From: a virus
IMG/VR virus record: IMGVR_UViG_3300018428_000078
Span: 1 to 36,377 of that record
Reading direction: 5' to 3' (one strand)
DNA length: 36,377 nucleotides
Each line of letters opens with the position of its first letter. The first letter of the stretch is position 1. The translations under genes were made by a program, and so were the position numbers. Shown piece after piece: positions 1-6,715 of this stretch. The notes under the pieces were generated by a model. The model was not told the origin of the DNA. It did no database searches and worked only from the letters and a program-made list of their open reading frames with translations.

Positions 1-438
1 CATGGAGGCAATTGGGATGCAATTAGCACTTTTGTCCCAAGCGTTGAAGGAAAGAAAATATTTGTACAAAACAAAACGGTTGCCACTTACCAAATAGCCA
101 CAAAACTAGAACGCGAAACGGCAGAAAGTTTACCAATTGCGGGGTGGCGACCTGTTTACGAAACGACGCAATTTGGCGAAGAGTTAGTAGGGGCAGAGTT
201 GGCAACTATACGACGAGCGGACTTTAATGATTACACGATACAAGACGCAGTTACGGTATATGCGGATGAAAGTGATCTTCAATATGATGATGCATTGAAT
301 ACTTTTTACACGGTAGACCATCCATATAGGCAAGGTTACAAATACGATGTTGTTAGTTTGGCATTACAGCACGATGACGCTGGAGGCTTTACTCGCGAAA
401 GGCAATATGATGGTGGAGGAGTGCACGCATTTGGTTAA
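1..438 (+). CDS. C-terminal 145 residues of an unknown protein (5' truncated)
   Basis: The frame is open from the first base to a TAA at 436-438, so the gene begins outside the window. The visible part is acidic and aromatic-rich, with a glycine-rich end, and has no motif I recognise. There is no membrane segment or signal. Its stop overlaps the start of the next gene (TAATG), so the two are probably translated together. A TTG inside the frame at 199 is not a convincing start, because coding continues upstream of it. The neighbour is a glycosyltransferase-like gene, but that does not reveal this protein's job. Confidence 0.6.
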   Translation, partial: HGGNWDAISTFVPSVEGKKIFVQNKTVATYQIATKLERETAESLPIAGWRPVYETTQFGEELVGAELATIRRADFNDYTIQDAVTVYADESDLQYDDALNTFYTVDHPYRQGYKYDVVSLALQHDDAGGFTRERQYDGGGVHAFG

Positions 439-1484
439 TGATTATTGCAACATACGCTACAAAAAAATATGTGTACGCATTGCCAAATTTCGGCAGGCGT
501 TTAGCGAGTGCATTGTATGAGGCAGAAGCAAAAAAAACAAAGTTCTTGTTTGTAGGCGACCAAAGTCCCGAAATTGAAGAGCACGCGCACACATACATAA
601 AAAATATTTTGCCGAATGGAGTTGATTTTGACTTTATTGGATTGCCTCTTAGTGATTTGGCAAAGGACAATTACAAAGAGGATGCACAACTGCTGATTGC
701 ACAAATGCAGTCCGAGGCTTTTACTTATGCAAGGGCAAATGACGCAAAGAAATTCTGGAGCATTGAAAGCGATGTGCTAGTGCCTGCTAATGCATTGCGT
801 GTGTGCAAAGATATATTGCAATTTGACAATGGATTTTATGATGTAGCAATGTGTACTTATCCGAGCCAAGGTGGTGGTGCTTTTTTAGGTGGTCGGGGCA
901 ATTACACACGGCAAATTGCTGAAGATTTTCATGAAAGCGAAAAAATAATTCCAAAAGAATTAAAATCTGAAAAAGCAAAACTTTTAAAAATAAAAAAAAG
1001 AGACAAAGATTGGGTTGAAAAATTTAGAGATGTTGAAGACAAAATCAAGGAATGCCCACCCAAAGCCAATGTGTACACCTTGAACGGCAAGAAATGGAAG
1101 CAACGAGGTTGGATGGAATATGCTTATCCTGCTATTGGTAAAGGAGCAATTGTGCCGACTGATTGGGTTGGTATGGGTTGTACTATGTTAAGTAAAAAAG
1201 CTTTGGCTCACGCACATTTTGACGGATATGAAGGCAGGGGGACGCAAGATCTTTATTTAGGTTGGCACAGATGGAAACCACTAGGATTGAACATGGCCGT
1301 CACAACGCACGCAATATGCGATCATGTCATAAGAGTAAGAAGCAAAGACGAACAAGATTACGAAAATATAAAAATTTGCAATGCTTACCATGAACCGCAA
1401 GGCGAATGCGTTGGGCATTTGCGACAAGAATTAACTGAGCATTATAAATTTGTAGCAGGGGAAACTGCCCCGAAACAACAATAA
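438..1484 (+). CDS. Putative glycosyltransferase (GT-A-like)
   Basis: This 348-residue protein looks like a nucleotide-sugar glycosyltransferase. The N-terminal part alternates short hydrophobic strands with helices (IIATYATKKY, TKFLFVGDQ), as in a Rossmann-like GT-A core. Near residue 110 the segment FWSIESDVLVPANAL resembles a strand followed by an acidic metal/sugar-nucleotide site (ESD in place of DxD). Further on come a GGGAFLGG stretch, a lysine-rich helical insert (about residues 170-205) and a region rich in Trp, His and Gly, as seen in sugar transferases. The ATG overlaps the preceding stop by one base. Phage enzymes of this kind modify host surface glycans, phage DNA or virion proteins; the sequence does not say which. 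The exact family is not recognisable by eye. Confidence 0.5.
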   Translation: MIIATYATKKYVYALPNFGRRLASALYEAEAKKTKFLFVGDQSPEIEEHAHTYIKNILPNGVDFDFIGLPLSDLAKDNYKEDAQLLIAQMQSEAFTYARANDAKKFWSIESDVLVPANALRVCKDILQFDNGFYDVAMCTYPSQGGGAFLGGRGNYTRQIAEDFHESEKIIPKELKSEKAKLLKIKKRDKDWVEKFRDVEDKIKECPPKANVYTLNGKKWKQRGWMEYAYPAIGKGAIVPTDWVGMGCTMLSKKALAHAHFDGYEGRGTQDLYLGWHRWKPLGLNMAVTTHAICDHVIRVRSKDEQDYENIKICNAYHEPQGECVGHLRQELTEHYKFVAGETAPKQQ

Positions 1485-1489
1485 GGAAA

Positions 1490-1510
1490 TTCCCTTACTA
1501 TGTAAGGGAA
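1490..1510 (+). other. Perfect 9-bp hairpin after the glycosyltransferase gene
   Basis: TTCCCTTAC and GTAAGGGAA are exact inverted repeats separated by three bases, starting six bases after the stop codon. The right arm is followed by purines, not a T run, so it is not a standard intrinsic terminator. It could be an mRNA-stabilising 3' hairpin or a protein-binding palindrome. Confidence 0.55.
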
Positions 1511-1565
1511 AGAAGCTTGCGACAAAAAAAGGCTTGCAAGTAAACGGCATTTGCCAGAAAAGAAA

Positions 1566-1597
1566 AAAGCACCCCGCCAAGACTAACGGGATGCTTT
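1566..1597 (+). terminator. Probable weak intrinsic terminator
   Basis: AAAGCACCCCG pairs with CGGGATGCTTT across a 10-base loop, giving a ten-pair stem with one mismatch. The T run is only three bases. Its place between the glycosyltransferase and the recombination operon suits a terminator or an attenuated read-through point. Confidence 0.45.
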
Positions 1598-1614
1598 ACA
1601 ACAACAACAATCAT
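1598..1614 (+). promoter_or_regulatory. CA-rich leader upstream of the annealing protein gene
   Basis: A run of ACA/CAA triplets ending in AATCA lies about 17 bases upstream of the ATG at 1631. Similar C/A-only leaders recur near 5741, 5930, 6592 and 9080. Here an AAAGGA SD-like sequence lies between it and the start. I see no convincing promoter just upstream. Confidence 0.4.
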
Positions 1615-1630
1615 AAATGAAAGGAAAAAA

Positions 1631-2320
1631 ATGCAAGATGACAAGCTAAAAGATGCAATAAAAAAAGCGGAGGAAATGCTACCGACACATGGTGTAAAAG
1701 TAGCAGGGGGGAAAACATATCTAATGGTTGTCCATCGACTAGAGATCTTACGAAGCGTATTCGGGATGGATCTTGGTATCGAAACTTGTGTAATTCACCA
1801 CGATGCAGAGCGTGTAATTGTCCAAGCGAAAATTACGGATAGCAACTGCATGATTTACGGAAGCGGATTAGCAGAGGAATACAGGAACGATGGAAATGTT
1901 AATGCTACATCAGCAATTGAAAACGCCGAGAGTTCGGCAATCGGGCGAGCATTGGCAAGCCTTGGATTGCATGGCGGAGAATACCCTTCAGCAGACGAGA
2001 TGAATAAAGCCCTTAATTCCAAACGAAAGCCACAAAAAGAGCCCTTGCCTGCACCCGCGAGCGGATCTTGGAGTGATGCAATAGTTCCAATCGGGAAAAA
2101 CAAAGGGAAAACTCTGGGCGAGCTTACTGAAAACCAAAGAAAATGGTATTTGGAAAAGTACGAGGCGAACGAAAATTATCCCGAATCGGTAGCATTCCGC
2201 GAGGCTTGCGACAAATGTTTAGCAGGAGATGATGAAACTTTCGAGGAGGAATACACGCAAACCGATGAAATTAGCGAGCAAACTGCACAAGATTTGGAGG
2301 ACGAGGATGTTCCCTTCTGA
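1631..2320 (+). CDS. Rad52/ERF-like single-strand annealing protein with ExoX-C-like domain and SSB-like tip
   Basis: This 229-residue protein probably anneals complementary single strands during phage recombination. Residues 92-113 carry ATSAIENAE-SSAIGRALASLGL, the conserved block of a large family of phage recombinases (N-T-x(3)-ENAET-SAxGRAL). The preceding strands (about 45-75) fit the Rad52/ERF-like fold. Residues 153-180 (PIGKNKGKTLGELTEN...WYLEKY) resemble the small domain at the C terminus of ExoX-type nucleases. The protein ends in acidic residues closing with DEDVPF, very like the SSB C-terminal tip that recruits DNA-repair proteins. The ATG follows AAAGGA. The family assignment is by motif; ERF, Sak and RecT-like groups are hard to separate by eye. 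Confidence 0.7.
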   Translation: MQDDKLKDAIKKAEEMLPTHGVKVAGGKTYLMVVHRLEILRSVFGMDLGIETCVIHHDAERVIVQAKITDSNCMIYGSGLAEEYRNDGNVNATSAIENAESSAIGRALASLGLHGGEYPSADEMNKALNSKRKPQKEPLPAPASGSWSDAIVPIGKNKGKTLGELTENQRKWYLEKYEANENYPESVAFREACDKCLAGDDETFEEEYTQTDEISEQTAQDLEDEDVPF

Positions 2321-2537
2321 TTGGATTGAATGGGCAGGCTTGATCTTTGCATTACTAGCTTATGGATCCATGTTAGGAGTAGCATTGGCATACGCATTTG
2401 CGAAGCATCAACAAACTGAAGAATTAAAAACAAGCAACAGACAACTACATCACGAAATAAAATTAGAAAGAATTAAACAAGACAATGAGCATTATATTCG
2501 ATATCGAGACAAGACCTCAGACACAAATATTATCTGA
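2307..2537 (+). CDS. Small single-pass membrane protein (76 aa)
   Basis: The ATG at 2307 is preceded by GGAGG at 2296-2300 with ideal spacing, and the gene overlaps both neighbours. Residues 7-35 are strongly hydrophobic (WAGLIFALLAYGSMLGVALAY), followed by a charged, probably helical C-terminal half (residues 38-70). This looks like a membrane-anchored coiled coil, N terminus likely outside. A longer reading from 2229 exists but is basic, buried in the upstream gene and lacks this SD. Function unknown. It is odd to find a membrane protein between an annealing protein and an exonuclease. Confidence 0.6.
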   Translation: MFPSDWIEWAGLIFALLAYGSMLGVALAYAFAKHQQTEELKTSNRQLHHEIKLERIKQDNEHYIRYRDKTSDTNII

Positions 2538-3243
2538 GCTAGAAAATAACTATCCCGAATTTGATCCCGACTCGGTTGCCATAGGTAACTTGAAGGACGA
2601 GGAGAAAATTAAGAAAAAGATTGTAGACGCAGGCATCGCCCATTTACAGAAGCAGTCAGAATTGTTTGAGAAAGAGCACAAAAAGGCTTGCTTGGACGCT
2701 GACTTAGGAAAGCTCTCTGCTATTGGGATCTTACACATAGAAGATGGCACTCGCGAAATTATAGACGCAACGCATAACGAAGCCGATTGCTTGGAGCGAT
2801 TTTGGCAGATTGTTGACGGCATAAAAGGGCGGGGGCAATGGGCTTTTGGTTGGAACATAGAAGGCTTTGATTTGCCGTTTCTTTTCGGACGCTCGCGTTT
2901 ATTAGGCGTACAATACGACCCTTATATGATTACAAATTATCGATATTTCGACAAATGCTTTGTAGATTTGCACAAGGTGTGGACATTTGGATCTTTCGGG
3001 AAATTTTGCTCACTGAAAAAAGCGAGCAAGGCATTGGGATATGAGCACAAGAAAATGGATGTCAAAGGCGGAAATTTCTACACTCATTGGGAGAGCACAG
3101 ATGTAGCGACAAAAGACAAGGCGAGGGAATATTTATTTGAGGACCTCGAGCAAACGATGGCGATTTGCTCTGCGACGCATGGATTAATTAAGGGAAGCAA
3201 CAAGGAAGGGATAATTGACGATGACGCATTCGGTACGAGATAA
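2485..3243 (+). CDS. DEDDy-type 3'-5' exonuclease
   Basis: This 252-residue protein is an RNase H-fold exonuclease. All three motifs are visible: Exo I FDIET (D6, E8), Exo II WNIEGFDLPFL (D129), and Exo III YLFED (Y216, D220), whose Tyr-x3-Asp spacing places it in the DEDDy branch with PolB-type proofreading domains. Between Exo I and Exo II lies a charged helical insert (about residues 15-75). There is no polymerase domain, so it acts as a free-standing nuclease. Downstream of an annealing protein it may process ends for recombination, as lambda Exo does for Beta, though its polarity would be 3'-5'. The ATG at 2485 is 4 codons before FDIET, leaving little doubt about the start. It overlaps the membrane gene by 53 bases. 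Confidence 0.85.
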   Translation: MSIIFDIETRPQTQILSELENNYPEFDPDSVAIGNLKDEEKIKKKIVDAGIAHLQKQSELFEKEHKKACLDADLGKLSAIGILHIEDGTREIIDATHNEADCLERFWQIVDGIKGRGQWAFGWNIEGFDLPFLFGRSRLLGVQYDPYMITNYRYFDKCFVDLHKVWTFGSFGKFCSLKKASKALGYEHKKMDVKGGNFYTHWESTDVATKDKAREYLFEDLEQTMAICSATHGLIKGSNKEGIIDDDAFGTR

Positions 3244-3523
3244 TAGCCTAGAGGCTTACTATGAACTAAAAGCAACTCTCAACATTAGGCAGGATGAAAT
3301 CTTATCAATTATTGAGAAATACCCCTTGTTAACTGATAGGGAAATATTAACTAAATATGGGGGGCGGGAAATGAATGAAGTGCGCCCTAGAATAACTGAG
3401 TTAATAAAAAAAGGATTGGTTAAAGAGGCAGGCGATAGCAAATGCCAGATTACAGGCAGGACAGTTCGCATATTGCAAGCAGTAGATTTCAATCACCCCG
3501 AACAAATGCAATTGCAGATATGA
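3221..3523 (+). CDS. Winged-helix DNA-binding protein
   Basis: This 100-residue protein has a helix-turn-helix core, LTDREILTKYG followed by NEVRPRITELIKKGLV, then a wing containing GDSKCQITGRTVRI. The pattern matches small phage winged-helix proteins in replication modules. I chose the ATG at 3221, ten bases after GGAAGGG, over a TTG at 3215 that is too close to it. The gene overlaps the exonuclease end and shares ATGA with the initiator gene. It may regulate the operon or help load replication proteins. Confidence 0.65.
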   Translation: MTHSVRDNSLEAYYELKATLNIRQDEILSIIEKYPLLTDREILTKYGGREMNEVRPRITELIKKGLVKEAGDSKCQITGRTVRILQAVDFNHPEQMQLQI

Positions 3524-4239
3524 AGATGCGTTTTACGGATATACATAAATGGAACAAGAGATGGTTTCGGGATTTAACCCCCGAAGCCAAATTGTTATTG
3601 TTGTATCTTTACGACTCTTGTGGGGACGCGGGCATTATTGAAATTGATCCAAGGAAATATGCGTTTGATACAGGTCTTGATCTGTTGAAGGAAAACAATC
3701 CCTTGGAGGAATTATTAGCTACAGATAAATTACAATACCATGATTCGCGTTATTTTATATTGCCGAAATTTATACGCTTTCAGTATCCCAAGGGATTGAA
3801 GCAGAATTACAATCCTCACATGGGCGTTTGGAAGGAGATAGAAAAGCACAACATCGACATAGATTCTATAGATATTCCAAGCCTTGACCAAGCCTTGACC
3901 AAGCCTTCCAAGATAAGGATAAAGATTAAGGATAGGACTATAATAGAAAGATTAGAATTATTATGGGCGAAATATACGGGAGGACTAAGCCCAAGATTAA
4001 AGATCGACGAGGATCGTTGGCACGCAATTAATGATTTGCTTGGCACATATTCATGGCTTGATCTAATTAGGACATGGAAGAAGGCAGGGGAAAGCGATTT
4101 CCTTACTAATCGATTAAATGTAAATCGGAACGGATGGAAAGCCAACTTTGATTGGATGCACAAGCCTGCAAATTACAGGAAGATAAGGGAGGGCAATTAC
4201 GACAACGAGAAAGGAATGGATTATACAAATGGATTCTGA
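3520..4239 (+). CDS. Replication initiator (DnaD/phage O-like)
   Basis: This 239-residue protein resembles phage replisome organisers. The N terminus (residues 10-60: WNKRWFRDLTPEAKLLLLYLYDSCGDAG) is the typical winged-helix start of such proteins. A basic linker (SKIRIKIKDR) follows, then a C-terminal helical domain with WAKYTGG, DEDRWHAI and WKANFDWM, also typical of DnaD/O-type initiators. The ATG at 3520 overlaps the upstream stop as ATGA; a second ATG lies two codons on. The next gene is a DnaC-type loader, so the pair parallels lambda O and P. The linker-coding DNA contains an 11-bp tandem repeat and an AT/purine-rich tract, described separately as a candidate origin. Confidence 0.7.
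   Translation: MKMRFTDIHKWNKRWFRDLTPEAKLLLLYLYDSCGDAGIIEIDPRKYAFDTGLDLLKENNPLEELLATDKLQYHDSRYFILPKFIRFQYPKGLKQNYNPHMGVWKEIEKHNIDIDSIDIPSLDQALTKPSKIRIKIKDRTIIERLELLWAKYTGGLSPRLKIDEDRWHAINDLLGTYSWLDLIRTWKKAGESDFLTNRLNVNRNGWKANFDWMHKPANYRKIREGNYDNEKGMDYTNGF
3879..3965 (+). other. Candidate replication origin inside the initiator gene
   Basis: AAGCCTTGACC occurs twice in tandem (3879-3889, 3890-3900) and a third time in part (AAGCCTT, 3901-3907). Each unit holds CTTG-AC-CAAG arms with its neighbour. Eleven is not a multiple of three, so the protein is not what is repeated. Directly downstream, 3910-3965 is AT-rich and almost all purine on this strand, with repeated AAGGATA-type words. Iterons followed by a purine-biased AT-rich stretch, inside the initiator gene, is the layout of lambda ori within O. 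Confidence 0.5.
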
Positions 4240-4975
4240 AAAATACATAGATGATACAAGTGTTTCATGGAGGCAAAATCAAACGAGGACAATAACAAGG
4301 CAATGCGAAGAAACAGGCGAGGATTTTCAGCTCACGCAAACACTATGGGGGAATACATGGTTCCCCGATATTAGATATTGCGATGCAGTATTAGAAAGAA
4401 AAGAGCAAGAGGAAGAGGACGCACGAAAAGCATTGTTGAAAAAGCGTATGCAGGAATCAGCCGAAGCTTGGATGGAGGAGAATGTGCCACCAATATATAG
4501 AGAGGAGCTAGATAGAAGTTACCCTATAAATTGGAAAGCTCACGATAAAGCTATGCAAGTAGACGGCTCGATCATATTAATAGGCAATACACGCAAAGGC
4601 AAAACTAGGACGGCTATGGAGCTTTTAAAGAGATATGCGTTGGCGGGCGAGCGACCTATTTTTAAAACTGCTGAGGCGATGGCGGGAGCTTTGGGTGAAG
4701 CTATGAGCAAAACTCGAATGGCTCACAACGGATTGATACATCAATATAGCAAAGTTAAAATTCTGATCGTTGACGATTTAGGCAAGGAAAACATGAGTAA
4801 GCGAGTGCAGAGCGATATGTTCGAGATCTTCAACGCCCGATTTGAGCACAAGCTTAAAACTATTATTACAACTAATTGGGTAGGGGATGCCTTGATCGAA
4901 AGATATCCCGACAAGGAATTAGCAAAACCATTGATTGCGAGATTCAGAGAATTTTGCGAACCCATTAGATTTTGA
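4229..4975 (+). CDS. DnaC-like helicase loader (AAA+ ATPase)
   Basis: This 248-residue protein has the AAA+ core of DnaC/IstB-type loaders: Walker A GNTRKGKT (119-126), Walker B ILIVDDLG (178-185), sensor 1 TTN (214-216) and a C-terminal arginine pair in ARFREFCEPIRF (R238/R240) as a likely arginine finger. The N-terminal 90 residues are charged and probably contact the helicase. Replicative helicase itself is not in the window, so the phage likely recruits the host DnaB. The gene overlaps the initiator by 11 bases, and the pair is the functional equivalent of lambda O/P. Confidence 0.85.
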   Translation: MDSEKYIDDTSVSWRQNQTRTITRQCEETGEDFQLTQTLWGNTWFPDIRYCDAVLERKEQEEEDARKALLKKRMQESAEAWMEENVPPIYREELDRSYPINWKAHDKAMQVDGSIILIGNTRKGKTRTAMELLKRYALAGERPIFKTAEAMAGALGEAMSKTRMAHNGLIHQYSKVKILIVDDLGKENMSKRVQSDMFEIFNARFEHKLKTIITTNWVGDALIERYPDKELAKPLIARFREFCEPIRF

Positions 4976-5256
4976 AAATTTACAATCCACCATTTGAGTT
5001 TCTGGCAGAAGCAAGCAAGGGTGCAGAAATTTACAAAATCGATTTGTTAGGGGATGCAGGAAACGGGGAATGCAGTTGTCCTAATTATCAATATGTTAAA
5101 AAGCCATTGTTAAACAAAGGACACGCACAAAGTTCTATGACAAGATGCAAACACATATTGCAAGCTCGTAACATTGCCTTGACCTTAATTATTAAGGCAG
5201 TAAACGAGGAACATGGAAAGCGAAGTAAAATTTTGGATAAATTGTGTCCCACCTAA
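4972..5256 (+). CDS. Small SWIM-type zinc-finger protein
   Basis: This 94-residue protein carries C34-x-C36 and C59-x-H61 (ECSCPNYQ and TRCKHILQA), the CxCx(n)CxH signature of SWIM zinc fingers, which bind DNA or proteins and in some cases act in recombination. The only plausible start is TTG at 4972, overlapping the loader's stop (TTGA), so translation is probably coupled; no clear SD is present. It lies between the loader and RusA and so belongs to the replication/recombination operon. Confidence 0.65.
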   Translation: MKIYNPPFEFLAEASKGAEIYKIDLLGDAGNGECSCPNYQYVKKPLLNKGHAQSSMTRCKHILQARNIALTLIIKAVNEEHGKRSKILDKLCPT

Positions 5257-5644
5257 AACCACGCACCAATCTGCTCTTAGAATATTCAAAACTAAAAACG
5301 GCAGGCAATTTGTAGGAAGAGACAAGAAGGGATTAAAAGTAGCAAACGAATTGCAAATACTATTGTTACCTTTTAAACCTGCCCAACCAATAAATGAACC
5401 TGTAGAACTTTTTGTTTCTTGGTTTTATCCATATCGTAAAAGCGAGCCGAAGAAAAACAGGAGCAAGCTTATACCATGTGCAACTCGACCCGATGCGGAC
5501 AATATATTAAAGGGGTTAATTGATGCAATGACTGCAGTAGGTTTTTGGCGGGACGACAATTTAATTTTTAAGCTACATTTTGAAAAATATTTTTCGTCTA
5601 CAAGCGGAATAGGCGTCAAGATCCGCATAAATAAAGGGCTTTAG
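5213..5644 (+). CDS. rusA: RusA-like Holliday junction resolvase
   Basis: This 143-residue protein (E. coli RusA is 120) matches the RusA family. The catalytic block PDADNILKGLIDAM (D94, D96, D104) is followed by GFWRDDNLI (D114, D115), the expected order of metal-binding aspartates, and a lysine follows in LHFEKYF. RusA resolves four-way junctions, and its position after the annealing and replication genes fits a role in finishing replication forks and recombination. The ATG follows GAGGA. The gene overlaps the SWIM gene by 44 bases and is the last of this operon. Confidence 0.9.
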   Translation: MESEVKFWINCVPPKTTHQSALRIFKTKNGRQFVGRDKKGLKVANELQILLLPFKPAQPINEPVELFVSWFYPYRKSEPKKNRSKLIPCATRPDADNILKGLIDAMTAVGFWRDDNLIFKLHFEKYFSSTSGIGVKIRINKGL

Positions 5645-5652
5645 CCCGAAAA
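5636..5652 (+). terminator. Weak hairpin at the end of rusA
   Basis: GGGCT and AGCCC flank two bases, overlapping the rusA stop, and are followed by an A run then a T run (5658-5662). The stem is short, so termination is only possible, but the location just before a promoter fits an operon boundary. Confidence 0.3.
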
Positions 5653-5681
5653 AACTATTTTTAAAAAAGTGTTCTTAGGTA

Positions 5682-5710
5682 TTGACTTTATGCGGATTCT
5701 CGCATAATCT
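5682..5710 (+). promoter_or_regulatory. Sigma70-type promoter with operator in the spacer
   Basis: TTGACT (5682-5687) and TAATCT (5705-5710) are 17 bases apart. The spacer holds ATGCGGATTCTCGCAT (5690-5705), with ATGCG/CGCAT inverted arms. The block from 5674 to 5697 matches 8051-8073 almost exactly, so this is a shared regulated promoter. A further ATCCGCAT half-site lies upstream at 5621-5628, inside rusA. Confidence 0.75.
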
Positions 5711-5740
5711 TAATTACATAATCTTAATTATTTAATCTCA

Positions 5741-5764
5741 AATCAACAACCAACAACAACAATG
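5741..5764 (+). promoter_or_regulatory. (CAA)n leader before the 55-residue gene
   Basis: The 5' leader is composed only of A, C and one T, in CAA-like triplets running into the ATG (AACAACAACAATG). No SD is present. A near copy precedes the next start at 5955. Such sequence cannot fold and may serve as a ribosome landing site. Confidence 0.5.
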
Positions 5765-5929
5765 AGAAACACTAGAATATTCCTTCGCCACCAAACAATA
5801 CAAGCCTTGAATTTCCTTAATGGATGGAACGACCAACAATCAGCCGACCACATAAGAATACTTTTTGAAAATCACGGCACAACTCTTGAAGAAATATACG
5901 CAGATTGCACAACTCGCCTTATAGCTTAA
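5762..5929 (+). CDS. Small unknown protein (55 aa), first gene of the operator-controlled unit
   Basis: The reading frame runs from ATG at 5762 to TAA at 5927-5929. The protein is polar and helical (RNTRIFLRHQTIQALNFL, then LFENHGTTLEEIYADC) with no known motif. It starts directly at the end of the CA-rich leader downstream of the 5682 promoter. It uses C-ending codons (TTC, CTT, ATA mix) in the manner of highly expressed genes here. Likely an early host-directed protein, but this rests only on position. Confidence 0.55.
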   Translation: MRNTRIFLRHQTIQALNFLNGWNDQQSADHIRILFENHGTTLEEIYADCTTRLIA

Positions 5930-5957
5930 ATCAACAACACAACCAACAACAACAATG
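5928..5957 (+). promoter_or_regulatory. Second (CAA)n leader
   Basis: A near copy of the 5741-5764 leader sits between the 55-residue gene and the tiny membrane peptide, ending again in AACAACAACAATG, with no SD. Duplication of the leader inside one transcript suggests it works at translation, not transcription. Confidence 0.5.
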
Positions 5958-6029
5958 ATCGCACTACTCTTAATCTTTCCACTTCTTACAATCGCATCTG
6001 CACTTTGGGCAATCGGAGATGTTTATTAA
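5955..6029 (+). CDS. Tiny hydrophobic peptide (24 aa)
   Basis: From ATG 5955 to TAA 6027-6029. Residues 2-20 are almost all hydrophobic (IALLLIFPLLTIASALWA), enough for one membrane span, and the end is GDVY. It follows a CAA leader identical in style to that of the previous gene, which argues it is translated. The gene ends 25 bases before the next start. It could be a membrane micropeptide or a leader peptide. Confidence 0.45.
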   Translation: MIALLLIFPLLTIASALWAIGDVY

Positions 6030-6054
6030 TCAACTACAACAGGAGACAAAAACA

Positions 6055-6273
6055 ATGAGAATCCAAAACACAACACACTTAAAACCTATAGCATCGGACT
6101 GCGACCAATGGAGCGGTTTGCAGAAATGCAATCGTTTAGAGGAATTAATTACTCACGCATACATTCAATATCAAGAAGAGATGTGTGCGATGGGAAATAC
6201 GATTCTCGCTGACAATTTTTTTAATATACTAAAGCGATTAAATTTTCAGCCGAACCACAACGAAAAGGGATAA
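6055..6273 (+). CDS. Small unknown protein (72 aa)
   Basis: I chose ATG 6055, preceded by CAGGAGA at 6038-6044, over an ATG at 6019 that lies within the tiny upstream peptide gene. The protein has three cysteines (SDCDQW, QKCNR, EEMCAMG) and a helical middle (LEELITHAYIQYQEEM). No family is recognised. It lies in the early unit of small genes. Confidence 0.55.
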   Translation: MRIQNTTHLKPIASDCDQWSGLQKCNRLEELITHAYIQYQEEMCAMGNTILADNFFNILKRLNFQPNHNEKG

Positions 6274-6283
6274 AGGGTCAGAT

Positions 6284-6553
6284 ATGAAGCAACCAACATC
6301 ACAAACAAGAGGTATGACAATAGGGGCGATAGTTTACGGAATGCCTGTTAATGGGAGGGAACTTAGGCTTTGCACGGATGAAGCCCTACAAGAAGCCTAT
6401 GCGAACGCTAGAGTTACTATGCAGGAATCAGAAGAAGTTGACAAGCGTCTAGCAAATTTTGAATTGCAGGAAAGATGGTACTTTGAATTGCAAAAACGGA
6501 AGTTAAGCCCCGATGGAAGGGAAGGAGTAAAAAATGGCAACGGCACAACTTAG
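6284..6553 (+). CDS. Small unknown protein (89 aa)
   Basis: The ATG follows an AAAGGG-containing purine stretch. The N-terminal third is polar (TSQTRGMTIGAIVYGMPVNG), and the rest is a charged helix (about residues 30-75, NARVTMQESEEVDKRLANFELQERWYFELQKR). No known domain. The last codons run up to the next promoter, so this is the end of the first small-gene unit. Confidence 0.55.
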   Translation: MKQPTSQTRGMTIGAIVYGMPVNGRELRLCTDEALQEAYANARVTMQESEEVDKRLANFELQERWYFELQKRKLSPDGREGVKNGNGTT

Positions 6554-6556
6554 AGC

Positions 6557-6584
6557 TTGCCATATCCCGACATCCGCATAAGAT
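6557..6584 (+). promoter_or_regulatory. Promoter with inverted copy of the shared operator
   Basis: TTGCCA (6557-6562) and TAAGAT (6579-6584) are 16 bases apart. The spacer ends with GACATCCGCAT (6569-6579), the exact reverse complement of 11 bases of the operator at 8066-8076. A CA-rich leader (about 6592-6612) follows. It would drive the tiny peptide at 6626 and the cyclotransferase-like gene. Confidence 0.6.
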
Positions 6585-6625
6585 AGTTAAATATCAACCA
6601 CAACAACAATAAATCAACACAAGAC

Positions 6626-6715
6626 ATGATTATAGAAATTATATTATTAGCGTACCTATTTGTAGGAATTAATCTACCGATGTATCTATCAATGAGGGAC
6701 AACAATGACAACTAG
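6626..6715 (+). CDS. Tiny membrane peptide (29 aa)
   Basis: From ATG 6626 to TAG 6713-6715. Residues 2-20 (IIEIILLAYLFVGINLPMY) would span a membrane, with a polar tail (SMRDNNDN). It lies behind a CA-rich leader and overlaps the start of the cyclotransferase-like gene at 6705, so translation is probably coupled. Like the peptides at 5955 and 13351, it could be a real micropeptide or a translational leader. Confidence 0.45.
   Translation: MIIEIILLAYLFVGINLPMYLSMRDNNDN

Noticed and set aside
2229-2306. Longer form of the small membrane protein
   Set aside because: The extra 26 residues are a basic out-of-frame reading of the annealing protein; GGAGG marks ATG 2307.
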